From an uncultured Prevotellaceae bacterium (GTDB lineage Bacteria; Bacteroidota; Bacteroidia; Bacteroidales; Muribaculaceae), in NCBI GenBank assembly GCA_900316835.1, contig ONEL01000004.1:136419-182496 (forward strand): a stretch of DNA of 46,078 nt, in the 5' to 3' direction. The translations under genes and the position numbers were made by a program. The notes under the pieces are model-generated. The model worked only from the letters and a program-made list of their open reading frames with translations. It was not told the DNA's origin and made no database searches. Position 1 is the first letter of the stretch. Every line of letters starts with the position of its first letter. Below are positions 8,823 through 15,121 of the stretch, in pieces.

Positions 8823-9428
8823 TCAATTAAATACTATACCTGTTGTTATTTCAATGCGAACTGTGTGTTCCCTATTTTTCTTGTCACAAATGGTCTTTCC
8901 TTCACGATAAAAAGTTATGGAGGTTATGTCATTCTTTAGTTTCCATTCTTTTTTCAAATACTTGCGCAAGTCTTGTGTGTCGCCATCGGCAAAGGCCCCA
9001 AGATATACCGCTTTTTTCATATGAACGAAATTCCCATTAAGGATAATATCTTGGACGGCACTTTCTTTTTTCGTTTTTATTAAAAGGGCATCTATATCAC
9101 CTCTACAAAAAAGAGTCTTTTCAATATGCACCATCTTCGCCTCGCTTATGTCATCTATTGTGATTATTGGACTGTTTGACAAAATAATAAAAACAATGCT
9201 GTCTGTTGGCATATCTTTGCTGGCTACAGGAAGCTCCTTTTGGATTACTACACCATCTATTACTAACAATGGTGGACGTTCTGGATAAAGAGGATTTGAC
9301 TGGAGAGAGTCTAGTTGCTCGACATTATTCTCAGTTTCAGCCGATGACACCGATTGCGCCACCACAGTGAAGGTGCTACACCAAACCATCAGCAGCAATA
9401 TAGCCAATATATGATATTTTCTTGCCAT
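8823..9428 (-). CDS. secreted protein of unknown function
   Basis: 201 residues. A signal peptide (about 1-25, ending 'FTVVAQ') is followed by a Ser/Glu-rich linker and 'PERPPLLVIDGVVIQKE', which resembles the plug-like 'PLxVIDG' motif of carboxypeptidase-regulatory/TonB-plug folds. The rest is alpha/beta with many charged residues and shows no catalytic signature. I do not recognise a family with confidence. Its start codon and first five codons (MARKY) lie inside the duplicated leader at 9415-9547, so the gene depends on that element for its promoter and start. Base composition is clearly more AT-rich than the neighbouring operons. Confidence 0.65.
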   Translation of the reverse strand: MARKYHILAILLLMVWCSTFTVVAQSVSSAETENNVEQLDSLQSNPLYPERPPLLVIDGVVIQKELPVASKDMPTDSIVFIILSNSPIITIDDISEAKMVHIEKTLFCRGDIDALLIKTKKESAVQDIILNGNFVHMKKAVYLGAFADGDTQDLRKYLKKEWKLKNDITSITFYREGKTICDKKNREHTVRIEITTGIVFN

Positions 9429-9547
9429 AATTCAATCTGTTTTCTGCCATCCGCAAAGATAGTAATATAATCTCAAAAAGCTGCACCTATCGGTGTCGAA
9501 AAGCTGGCTTACGCCAGATTATTATATTTTCTTGCCATAATTCAATC
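9415..9547 (-). repeat. duplicated terminator/promoter/start cassette, copy 1 (U-V-partial U)
   Basis: Unit U (9415-9462) carries, on the minus strand, a perfect TAnnTTTG -7 box (TATCTTTG, plus-strand 9454-9461), a leader and the first codons of the gene at 9428. Unit V (9463-9521) holds two small hairpins, CACC/GGTG at 9484-9495 and CTGGC/GCCAG at 9504-9517. A truncated second U (9524-9547) follows; it contains the stop codon of the 276-residue gene and a short start-like ATGGCAAGA. Copy 2 is at 11434-11592, about 2 kb away and nearly identical. Confidence 0.85.
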
Positions 9548-10372
9548 TTTCTCAAACTCACAAGTGAGTAGATGCCAATTTTGCACATCACTCAGCCACC
9601 TGAAAGAATCTGTTTCAGACGTTAATTCTGAAGTGCCTTTTGATTTATCCTCAGTAGAATAATATAAGTTAAAGCGATATTTCCCAGGAGTAATCTTTCT
9701 TCCGAAACTTCCCACCCATGCCATCTTCTCTGCGTTGGGGTATAATGGTGGTACTGGGTTACAGTTTAAATCTATCACACCCCCTTTGGCTCCTACATAT
9801 TCTCCATCACACCACATGGAAAGTGTTCCCCATAAAAATCCTGGCAGATATTCTCCATATATTGTGTCTTGACTCTCATTTTTGACGACAAAAAGTGGTC
9901 CTTGAATCTCTCCGTTCTCACCTGTGCAATAACGAAGATATTTTATCTTAACTAATGGAGAAGGATTGGAATACTTGATTATCATGAACTGCCCAGATGT
10001 TATGGAATCTTTACTATCCCAGACATACCAGTTTTTAGGTAATTTTTGGAAATGTAGTATTGTTTCTATCTTGTATTCCTCATTTGTAAGTATGAAAGTT
10101 CTTTCTAAAGAATCTCGTCCTGATGTGTTAGAGGAGAAGATTGCAGTTATTCGATATTCGCCTAGTTGATTCAAATTATAATCCTTTTTAATTTGTCTAG
10201 TTGTATCATCAATAAGAACGACCGTATTTCCGTCAGGAAGAAGCATTCTCAATGTCCCATGCACTGTTGATTGAATGTCCTCAACAGAATAGTCAATTTG
10301 CATATTACATTGTGCTGCAGCGCTTGCAGCAAATGCAATTAATATTATGAATAACAATGGAATCTTTTTCAT
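9542..10372 (-). CDS. secreted protein of unknown function (276 aa)
   Basis: 276 residues with a strong signal peptide (MKKIPLLFIILIAFAASAAAQ). The mature part is beta-rich with several Trp/Tyr-rich strands ('LPKNWYVWDSKDS', 'PGFLWGTLSMWCDGEYVGAKGG') and resembles a small immunoglobulin-like or lectin-like surface protein, but no family is recognised. A pair of Cys residues (in 'LRYCTGENG' and 'MWCDGEY') could form a disulfide. It starts inside the shared leader W (10364-10396), identical in position to the start of the lipoprotein at 13865. Its last codons and stop lie inside the duplicated element at 9524-9547, so both ends of the gene coincide with repeats. Confidence 0.65.
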   Translation of the reverse strand: MKKIPLLFIILIAFAASAAAQCNMQIDYSVEDIQSTVHGTLRMLLPDGNTVVLIDDTTRQIKKDYNLNQLGEYRITAIFSSNTSGRDSLERTFILTNEEYKIETILHFQKLPKNWYVWDSKDSITSGQFMIIKYSNPSPLVKIKYLRYCTGENGEIQGPLFVVKNESQDTIYGEYLPGFLWGTLSMWCDGEYVGAKGGVIDLNCNPVPPLYPNAEKMAWVGSFGRKITPGKYRFNLYYSTEDKSKGTSELTSETDSFRWLSDVQNWHLLTCEFEKD

Positions 10373-10396
10373 TTTTTCTTCTTTAAGTTGTGGAAC
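10364..10396 (-). repeat. shared leader W, copy 1
   Basis: 27 bases from 10370 are the same as 13863-13889 and 15119-15145: on the minus strand, a CACAACTTAAAGAAG-type leader running straight into ATG. The AAAGAAG stretch is a plausible purine-rich ribosome-binding region. Here it provides the start of the 276-residue secreted protein. Confidence 0.8.
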
Positions 10397-10437
10397 AATG
10401 ATTATGATTTGAATGCAAAGGGGGCAAAGATTATGAT

Positions 10438-10833
10438 TTATTCAGTTGATAATGCAACTATATTTTTTATGTATATCCACCTTGCTTCAAAACTAAGTTC
10501 TTTGTTACTAAATTTATTCTTTACAATAATCTTGTGACAATTGTTTTTTAGGTTTTCAACCTGAAAGAAACAACTGCACCCATCGGTTATGTTATATTTT
10601 ATGTTCTTTACTCCAATAAAATCTAACACAAATTGAATAGCATTAACTTACCGCTCTATCCATTTAGAGGGCATCTCTTTAGGTAATTCTTTTGTTTCTA
10701 TAGATAATATGAGCTCAACATCTTCACCTGGAAGAACAATTAGTTTTACAATCTCTATATCCTGAAATTTTGGTATAGAGTCCTTATAAATAGCTGAGAT
10801 GCAATTTGCATTTTCGAATATTTTCACATCCAT
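10438..10833 (-). pseudogene. Imm50-like immunity protein gene split by an in-frame stop codon
   Basis: Two short open frames, 10648-10833 and 10438-10629, lie in the same frame and are separated only by a TAA (10648-10650) and six sense codons (V N A I Q F). Removing the stop gives one protein of about 130 residues: 'MDVKIFENANC...PKFQDIEIVKLIVLPGEDVEL...LPKEMPSKWIER' then 'VNAIQFVLDFIGVKNI...'. The order 'PxFxDxEI', 'PGEDVEL', 'MPxKW', 'xNxIQxxLDF' resembles the Imm50 family of toxin-immunity proteins. There is no signal peptide, so it would act in the cytoplasm. The ATG at 10833 is preferred over the TTG at 10845. A sequencing error cannot be excluded. Family assignment is moderate. Confidence 0.55.
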
Positions 10834-10872
10834 AATTAAATACAATATTTAGAATAGTTAGAAAAGAATAAT

Positions 10873-11328
10873 CTATCTCATGGCTGATACTTGAAACAAT
10901 AGAGTATCTACACCAACATTATAAGAACGAGGCTCTCCATAAGTAGTTACGCCATTACCTGAAACAGGATAATATACTGAATCATTTTTTATGATAAAGA
11001 CACGTTCCAATATACTCAGAGATACTGTTATTCTCTTACCATTACTGCTAATCGAAAAAGAGTTATTTAAAAAATTCATGGACTTATCTATGATAACTGA
11101 ATCTCCATTTAAATTATATGCTTCAATGAATGGTGGCATGTATTCAATTGTGTCATTACCATTGACTATGGGAATGGTCCAATAGTTATAAACTTCCTTA
11201 TATTTTTTCTGCACATCAATAGGTAAATCTTCAAATTTTAATATTTGCCCAACAGATTGAGGTTTGTCTGAACACCCTATTGTAAGGGCATTCAGGCAAA
11301 TAACAATAATTATAATGTGAGTTCTCAT
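10873..11328 (-). CDS. small lipoprotein, candidate immunity protein
   Basis: 151 residues. A lipoprotein signal with lipobox 'LTIGC' is followed by a short charged linker and a compact alpha/beta domain ('FEDLPIDVQKKYKEVYNYW', 'IEAYNLNGDSVIIDKSMNFL'). The 'LPIDVQKKYKEV' start is typical of small periplasmic or immunity-like proteins, but no named family is recognised. Its ATG overlaps the TGA of a short upstream frame (11325-11387) as ATGA, the arrangement often seen between a toxin gene and its cognate immunity gene. The gene is AT-rich and flanked by duplicated elements. Confidence 0.6.
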   Translation of the reverse strand: MRTHIIIIVICLNALTIGCSDKPQSVGQILKFEDLPIDVQKKYKEVYNYWTIPIVNGNDTIEYMPPFIEAYNLNGDSVIIDKSMNFLNNSFSISSNGKRITVSLSILERVFIIKNDSVYYPVSGNGVTTYGEPRSYNVGVDTLLFQVSAMR

Positions 11329-11387
11329 TTTATTTTATCTTTAATCTTCGGAAACCACTCTTTGACATTTTTATCCCAAGTTCCCAT
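11325..11387 (-). pseudogene. 20-residue open frame, possible tail of a lost toxin gene
   Basis: The frame reads MGTWDKNVKEWFPKIKDKIK and then TGA. It is open upstream only to a TAG at 11400-11402. The TGA overlaps the start codon of the lipoprotein at 11328. The Trp/Lys-rich end and the stop/start overlap look like the 3' end of a polymorphic toxin whose body has been deleted, leaving the downstream gene behind. It is too short to prove this. Confidence 0.3.
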
Positions 11388-11433
11388 ATCAATTAGTTTC
11401 TAAAAAGGATTTTATTGGAATAAAACATTATAA

Positions 11434-11592
11434 TATTTTCTTGCCATAATTCAATGTGTGTTCTGCCATCCGCAAAGATAGTAATATAATCTCAAAAAGC
11501 TGCACCTATCGGTGTCGAAAAGCTGGCTTACGCCAGATTATTTATATTTTCTTGCCATAATTCAATCTGTTTTCTGCCATCCGCAAAGATAG
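11434..11592 (-). repeat. duplicated terminator/promoter/start cassette, copy 2 (U-V-U)
   Basis: Two full U units (11434-11481 and 11545-11592) flank one V unit (11482-11540), nearly identical to 9415-9547. Each U carries TATCTTTG on the minus strand and the start ATGGCAAGAAAATAT. The frames that follow are dead: MARKYK then stop after the right U, and MARKYYNVLFQ then stop after the left U (ATG at 11447). So the element keeps two gene starts without genes. Together with the short frame at 11325-11387 it fills the gap 11329-11712. Confidence 0.85.
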
Positions 11593-11616
11593 CGTTTTTT
11601 ATTTAGAATCAACCAA
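11584..11616 (-). promoter_or_regulatory. Bacteroidota-type promoter in the right U unit
   Basis: On the minus strand TTG (11616-11614), 22 bp, then TATCTTTG (11591-11584). The -7 box matches TAnnTTTG exactly; the -33 box is weak and the spacing long. It could drive the lipoprotein at 11328 and the genes beyond it. Confidence 0.45.
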
Positions 11617-11712
11617 TACTGGGTAAAAACTAAATATATATCATTTTTAGGACTCTATGATGTAAAAACTCAAGAAGAAAAAATTGAAACCAAAAATATC
11701 AAAACACATCTT

Positions 11713-12306
11713 TTATTGAGCCTGTTTATTGCTGTAGTGAATCTCACCCCATTGATAATTAAGCATACGGCATTGGTCTCTCTTGTCAATATTGAACCAA
11801 TAATCTTGCTCCATGCATGGGCAGATTGAGCCGTCTGTTTCCCAACTTACAGAATCAGTCTGGTTTGTCTTCTTGAATAGGCGTTGCGCCGTTTGGGGCT
11901 CGATAATGTAGCATAGCTTGTCATTAAGTTTGCATGCACCTACAGTTTTCTCTGGTTTGAAATTTAAACCATGGTATTCATAATGATAACTTTGTATGCT
12001 CAAGTTGGACAAGAAGGGCTCATCACAATCCAGAAGTGTGTCAGGCATCTCTCCGAACAATGGCCTATTTGAATGATAAAAAACAGTATCAGGAATGTCA
12101 GTGTATCTGATAAGATAGGCATTGCAGTTTCTCATATCAGAATCAGGCATATTCTTAACAATACTATCCAACGACATCGCTAAACTGCTGTTGACGAACT
12201 CATATAAATCAACATCAAACGAAACTTTAGTCAATTCAATCTTTTTAGATGAATGGCATCCTGTCAAGAAAATTGCGATGAAAAACAGATAAAATAGATG
12301 TTTCAT
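11713..12306 (-). CDS. lipoprotein of unknown function (197 aa)
   Basis: 197 residues. The N-terminal signal ends in the lipobox 'FLTGC', giving a mature lipoprotein. The body has an aspartate-rich start ('VDLYEFVNSSLAMSLDSIVKNMPDSDM') and a Cys-containing C-terminal part ('DGSICPCMEQDYWFNIDKRDQC'). No family is recognised. The several Cys residues would allow disulfides in the periplasm. It lies between a small orphan frame and the duplicated cassette at 11592, in the same orientation as the other small exported proteins of this island. It may be another immunity-type or surface lipoprotein; that is inference. Confidence 0.6.
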   Translation of the reverse strand: MKHLFYLFFIAIFLTGCHSSKKIELTKVSFDVDLYEFVNSSLAMSLDSIVKNMPDSDMRNCNAYLIRYTDIPDTVFYHSNRPLFGEMPDTLLDCDEPFLSNLSIQSYHYEYHGLNFKPEKTVGACKLNDKLCYIIEPQTAQRLFKKTNQTDSVSWETDGSICPCMEQDYWFNIDKRDQCRMLNYQWGEIHYSNKQAQ

Positions 12307-12351
12307 AATGAATCATGAATACTAAAGATTAATATTTTATAAAAAAAGAAA

Positions 12352-12567
12352 TTAGGAACCAGGAGTTCGAAAATTATTCTTCTTTGTCATTAATTTATAG
12401 ACATATATAGAATCGGTAGTTAAAGATGAGTATTTTACATCAAGAGGAATTCTGCTATCTTCTTCTTCACATATTAAATCTCCATGTTCTGTAAAATATG
12501 CTGAATGATCACACCTCAAGACTTGTTTCCCGACAGAAAAATAATAATCATATTTGTTTAAATCCAT
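12352..12567 (-). CDS. small orphan protein, possibly a gene fragment
   Basis: 71 residues from the ATG at 12567 (MDLNKYDYYFSVGKQVL...). The frame stays open upstream to a GTG at 12621 that directly follows the stop codon of the antitoxin gene in the same frame, so the upstream 18 codons are probably not translated separately. There is no signal peptide and no recognised domain. Given the many truncated genes around it, it may be the C-terminal part of a lost lipoprotein. Real expression is uncertain. Confidence 0.35.
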   Translation of the reverse strand: MDLNKYDYYFSVGKQVLRCDHSAYFTEHGDLICEEEDSRIPLDVKYSSLTTDSIYVYKLMTKKNNFRTPGS

Positions 12568-12621
12568 AGATTTTAAAATGTTATATCTTTCGTTCTCTAA
12601 AGGTAAAGATAGCGGTTTCAC

Positions 12622-12930
12622 TTAAAGAACTCTAAGGCTCACTCGGCGACCGAGTCCTTGAAAAATCTTGAAGAGGGTAGAGAGCTGGATGTCGGCATGG
12701 CCGTTCTCAACACGAGAAATGTAGCTTTTCTTCGTGCCAATTCTCTGAGCAAGTTGCTCCTGAGTGAGTCCGGCTTTGCGTCTTTCTTCCCTGAGGCGCT
12801 CACCAAGGATGAAAGCGTCACAATCGGCCTCAAATTCTACCCTTGAAGGGGTGTCGATTGAGCCAAAATCTTCTTCGATTAAATCCTCAATTGGAGTAAG
12901 GTTGCTGTTTTTCAATTCTTCACGTGTCAT
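12622..12930 (-). CDS. higA: HigA-type antitoxin, XRE helix-turn-helix
   Basis: 102 residues from the ATG at 12930, chosen because a strong purine-rich ribosome-binding site (GGGAGG) lies about 6 bp upstream and because it starts 1 bp after the toxin stop codon. Residues about 44-98 form an XRE-type helix-turn-helix ('LREERRKAGLTQEQLAQRIGTKKSYISRVENG'). The acidic N-terminal part ('DLIEEDFGSID', 'FEADCDAF') is the expected toxin-binding region. It should neutralise the co-encoded HigB toxin and repress the operon. The toxin-first gene order is that of HigBA rather than RelBE. Confidence 0.88.
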   Translation of the reverse strand: MTREELKNSNLTPIEDLIEEDFGSIDTPSRVEFEADCDAFILGERLREERRKAGLTQEQLAQRIGTKKSYISRVENGHADIQLSTLFKIFQGLGRRVSLRVL

Positions 12931-12931
12931 A

Positions 12932-13288
12932 TTATTTCCTCCCTTTGTCATTAAAATACTCATTCATTATTCGTTTTGCTTTCTCTATCTCATTGGCTGG
13001 GGTCTTCTGTGTTTTCTTTTGAAACGCATTGAAGAGAACTACAAGGTTTCCTTCGTCAAAGCAGCAGAAAATGCGATATATGTTTCCGCTTTCTTCAACT
13101 CGGATTTCATATAGTCCAGCCACATTTTTAATTGACTTTAAATAGGTGGCGGGTATTGATTCTAAAGTCATGATATACAAGAAGATTTGGTATATCTTCT
13201 TTAATGTCTGCTGCGACAAAGTCTTCTTAAAATCAATAAAGTAGTTCTTGTAAACCACTATATGTCTCTTGTAATTCCGTTCAGCCAT
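12932..13288 (-). CDS. higB: HigB/RelE-type toxin (ribosome-dependent mRNA interferase)
   Basis: 118 residues. The core 'YKNYFIDFKKTLSQQTLKKIYQIFLYIMTLESIPATYLKSIKNVAGLYEIRVEESGNIYRIFCCFDEGNLVVLFNAFQKKTQKTP' carries the signatures of the RelE/HigB superfamily (phage Gp49-like branch): a 'GLYEIRV' strand, 'YRIFCCF' and 'LFNAFQKKTQKTP'. The basic residues K/R of these strands are the usual mRNA-binding set. The family cleaves mRNA at the ribosome and is held inactive by HigA, encoded 1 bp downstream. A promoter with an internal palindrome precedes it. Confidence 0.88.
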   Translation of the reverse strand: MAERNYKRHIVVYKNYFIDFKKTLSQQTLKKIYQIFLYIMTLESIPATYLKSIKNVAGLYEIRVEESGNIYRIFCCFDEGNLVVLFNAFQKKTQKTPANEIEKAKRIMNEYFNDKGRK

Positions 13289-13304
13289 TATGATATATTT
13301 TTTG

Positions 13305-13335
13305 CAAAGTTAACTAATTAGTAAACAATATGCAA
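13305..13335 (-). promoter_or_regulatory. higBA promoter with a palindromic candidate operator
   Basis: On the minus strand TTG (13335-13333), 20 bp, then TAACTTTG (13312-13305), an exact match to TAnnTTTG. The perfect 10-bp palindrome ACTAATTAGT (13313-13322) sits in the spacer next to the -7 box, a natural place for HigA autorepression. Confidence 0.65.
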
Positions 13336-13354
13336 GTTTTTCAGTTATTATTTT

Positions 13355-13394
13355 GTCGTAATTCATTCTCTATTCTGCCATCCGCATAGAGACG
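13355..13394 (-). repeat. degenerate third copy of leader unit U
   Basis: On the minus strand it reads GCGGATGGCAGAA then a diverged AGA..TGAATTA tail, clearly related to unit U at 9415 and 11434. The -7 box has decayed (TCTATG in place of TATCTTTG) and no ATGGCAAG start remains. It lies between the lipoprotein stop (13416) and the higBA promoter. Confidence 0.6.
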
Positions 13395-13415
13395 AAAGGA
13401 CAAGTGATTTATTAA

Positions 13416-13865
13416 CTATTTCATCGAAACAAGTGGTATTTCGCCTTGATATTTTTTATTGATGAATAAAATGAACCGCCCATTCTCACTCCCTTGTATT
13501 GTTATGCCTTTCTTGTCTAATATATTCTCTGGATCGAATATATAATTTATAGTATCAGTCTCACAAACAGAAATAATATAATTATTCTGTTTGACTTTAA
13601 GTACTCTATTCTCTCGATCCATGAAGAATAAAGAATCTGTATTATTTAAGAAATGCAGATAATAGTCTTGATAATATATTCTATTATGTTCTGTGAAAAC
13701 AGAATCCTCGTCATTAATAATAAAAACATCACAACTGTCATTTACACAAATCTTAAGCTTAACATTTGCTTCTTTGCAATACCACTCTCTTTCTGTTTTT
13801 TCTTGACAAGCTGAGAAGAATAAAAGTAGAAAGCATACTGAAATTATTATAAATTTCTTTCTCAT
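13416..13865 (-). CDS. small lipoprotein of unknown function (149 aa)
   Basis: 149 residues from the ATG at 13865; a longer frame to 13913 runs through the duplicated leader W and is rejected because it would bury the signal peptide. The signal ends in lipobox 'FFSAC'. The mature domain is beta-rich ('EANVKLKICVNDSCDVFIINDEDSVFTEHNRIYYQDYYLHF') and short, like a lipocalin-like or immunity lipoprotein, but no family is recognised. It is encoded 44 bp after the Fic stop codon and could be co-transcribed with fic. Its leader is the same as that of the 276-residue secreted protein at 10372. Confidence 0.65.
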   Translation of the reverse strand: MRKKFIIISVCFLLLFFSACQEKTEREWYCKEANVKLKICVNDSCDVFIINDEDSVFTEHNRIYYQDYYLHFLNNTDSLFFMDRENRVLKVKQNNYIISVCETDTINYIFDPENILDKKGITIQGSENGRFILFINKKYQGEIPLVSMK

Positions 13866-13897
13866 TTTTTCTTCTTTAAGTTGTGGAACGATGGTGT
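13863..13897 (-). repeat. shared leader W, copy 2
   Basis: 35 bases identical to 15119-15153 and, over its first 27 bases, to 10370-10396. On the minus strand it ends in the start codon of the lipoprotein at 13865. Confidence 0.85.
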
Positions 13898-13909
13898 TGT
13901 GGTGATGAA

Positions 13910-14941
13910 TCAAAAATATTCGCTAACAGCAAATTCAAATTGCTGCATGAATATTTGTTTGAAAGCAAAAAGGTTGTTCTGCTCGTAGAAAATGAGCATA
14001 GCTTTTTTGTAATCAACAGAATCGACGGTTCTAAAACTCAATGGGCAGTATCCATTTGCTATGAGTATTGCGTTGCTTGTGATGCGAGCTGTCCTCTTGT
14101 TGCCATCGCTAAATGCTTGTATATAAGATAATAGGACTAGAGTCAGCAAGGCCTTCTCAAAGACATTATCCTTACCATTTATCAATTCGCATGTATCGTG
14201 AATGGCTTCACGAATTTGGAATTCATTGTCAAGCGGATGATAGTTGGTGCCTGTAATACCCACACGGCGATGACGTATGCCTTTGTCAACCGATAGATCC
14301 TTTGTAAGCAGAGCGTGTATGTCCTCAATGTGACTAAGTGATAGCAATTGCAAATAATTAGGATTATCAAGTATAAAACGCAATGCGTCTTTATGATTAA
14401 GCAGCATAATGGCCTCTTCCTTAGTCTTGCCTTCGGCAGTCTTACTCTCGCGCAGCAGGCGCTCTGTCTCAAGAAGTGAATAAGTGTTTCCTTCAATCTG
14501 TGAAGATTTCCAACTCAGGTCAATTCCTAATCGCTCCATTTCCTTCTTGTACTCATTGACGGTCATCTCGTCGACGTGCTTGCGGAACATCTGTTGGAGT
14601 TCATTCAGGTGTTTGCGCTCATCCTCGGTAAACAACTCCACTGCAGGGAGTTGATCACGTATAAGTTGGAAATTGAAGTAGGTCTGCACTTGGCGCTCGT
14701 CAACGTCTTTGGCAAAATAGGTGTCAAGGTTAAGCGGCATGAGAAGATGTGCTTGTGGCGAAAGACTATAGCGAGTAGCACGAGCTTTACCAGTTACAAT
14801 AATGTCTCCATTTCCAACTAATGAGGCAATAGCTCTTTTAAGAGTTGCATCACTTCCTTCGAAAGCAATACCTCGTGCTATTTCGTCACGAGTTGATGGC
14901 TGATTGTAATGCAAATATTGAAGAATTTCTCTTGTGTCCAT
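13910..14941 (-). CDS. Fic-domain protein with N-terminal winged helix and Gln in place of the catalytic His
   Basis: 343 residues. Residues about 1-65 form a winged helix-turn-helix ('STRDEIARGI', 'DATLKRAIASLVGNGDIIVTGKARATRYSL'). Residue region 146-151 (SSQIEG) matches the inhibitory motif [ST]xxxE[GN] placed N-terminal to the Fic core, as in class II Fic proteins. The Fic loop reads QAFSDGNKR at 275-283, against canonical HxFx[DE]GN[GK]R. The Asn, Gly and Arg nucleotide-binding residues remain, but the catalytic His is Gln275. AMP transfer would therefore be impaired or altered; some Fic subfamilies carry this change. The protein may act mainly as a regulator. An operator-like array overlaps its promoter (14959-15043). 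Confidence 0.88.
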   Translation of the reverse strand: MDTREILQYLHYNQPSTRDEIARGIAFEGSDATLKRAIASLVGNGDIIVTGKARATRYSLSPQAHLLMPLNLDTYFAKDVDERQVQTYFNFQLIRDQLPAVELFTEDERKHLNELQQMFRKHVDEMTVNEYKKEMERLGIDLSWKSSQIEGNTYSLLETERLLRESKTAEGKTKEEAIMLLNHKDALRFILDNPNYLQLLSLSHIEDIHALLTKDLSVDKGIRHRRVGITGTNYHPLDNEFQIREAIHDTCELINGKDNVFEKALLTLVLLSYIQAFSDGNKRTARITSNAILIANGYCPLSFRTVDSVDYKKAMLIFYEQNNLFAFKQIFMQQFEFAVSEYF

Positions 14942-14958
14942 AATATATTAAGATTGGA

Positions 14959-15043
14959 ATCGGCGCAAAAATAGAGAAAAAAGCTGTATTATCGGCTCAA
15001 AATGAGCCTTTTTTTTCCAATTTAAAGTTTTTTTTGAGCCGAT
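14959..15043 (-). promoter_or_regulatory. fic promoter with an array of ATCGGCKCAAAA operator-like sites
   Basis: Three related sites are seen: ATCGGCGCAAAA at 14959-14970 and ATCGGCTCAAAA at 14991-15002 (same orientation, 32 bp apart), and the inverse TTTTGAGCCGAT at 15032-15043. A half site GAGCC at 15004-15008 makes a further GGCTC/GAGCC inverted repeat (14994-15008). The minus-strand -7 box TATTTTTG (14973-14966) lies inside the first site, so a bound protein would block transcription of fic. The Fic winged helix is the obvious candidate binder. Confidence 0.6.
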
Positions 15044-15049
15044 TACTAT

Positions 15050-15121
15050 TTAAATGGTGAACCTATGCCACCTGTTACTGTATATTTTCAACGCTAATAA
15101 CTCTGTGATTATCTTTTTCAT
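15050..15121 (-). pseudogene. 23-codon remnant of a leader-W gene
   Basis: The ATG at the end of leader W copy 3 opens a frame MKKIITELLALKIYSN... of 23 codons ending in TAA. It begins like the MKKI/MRKK exported proteins of this island but lacks a signal peptide core and any body, so it is probably a decapitated or deleted gene. Confidence 0.35.
15081..15112. repeat. diverged 32-bp repeat X, copy 1
   Basis: 27 of 32 bases match 16830-16861. On the minus strand both translate as 'ITELL(A/T)L(K/N)I'. Here it overlaps the remnant frame 15050-15121. Confidence 0.5.

Noticed and set aside
9463..9521. CRISPR-like repeat-spacer structure
   Set aside because: Only two copies 2 kb apart, no regular spacers, no cas genes.
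9463..9521. Riboswitch in unit V
   Set aside because: Two short hairpins only; no known riboswitch core is visible, and a terminator or structural role is simpler.
10630..10647. Intergenic gap between two separate small genes
   Set aside because: Same frame, one stop codon and matching protein pattern favour a single interrupted gene.
13866..13913. N-terminal extension (MIHHHNTIVPQLKEEK) of the 149-residue lipoprotein
   Set aside because: It is the translated shared leader W and lies before the lipoprotein signal peptide.
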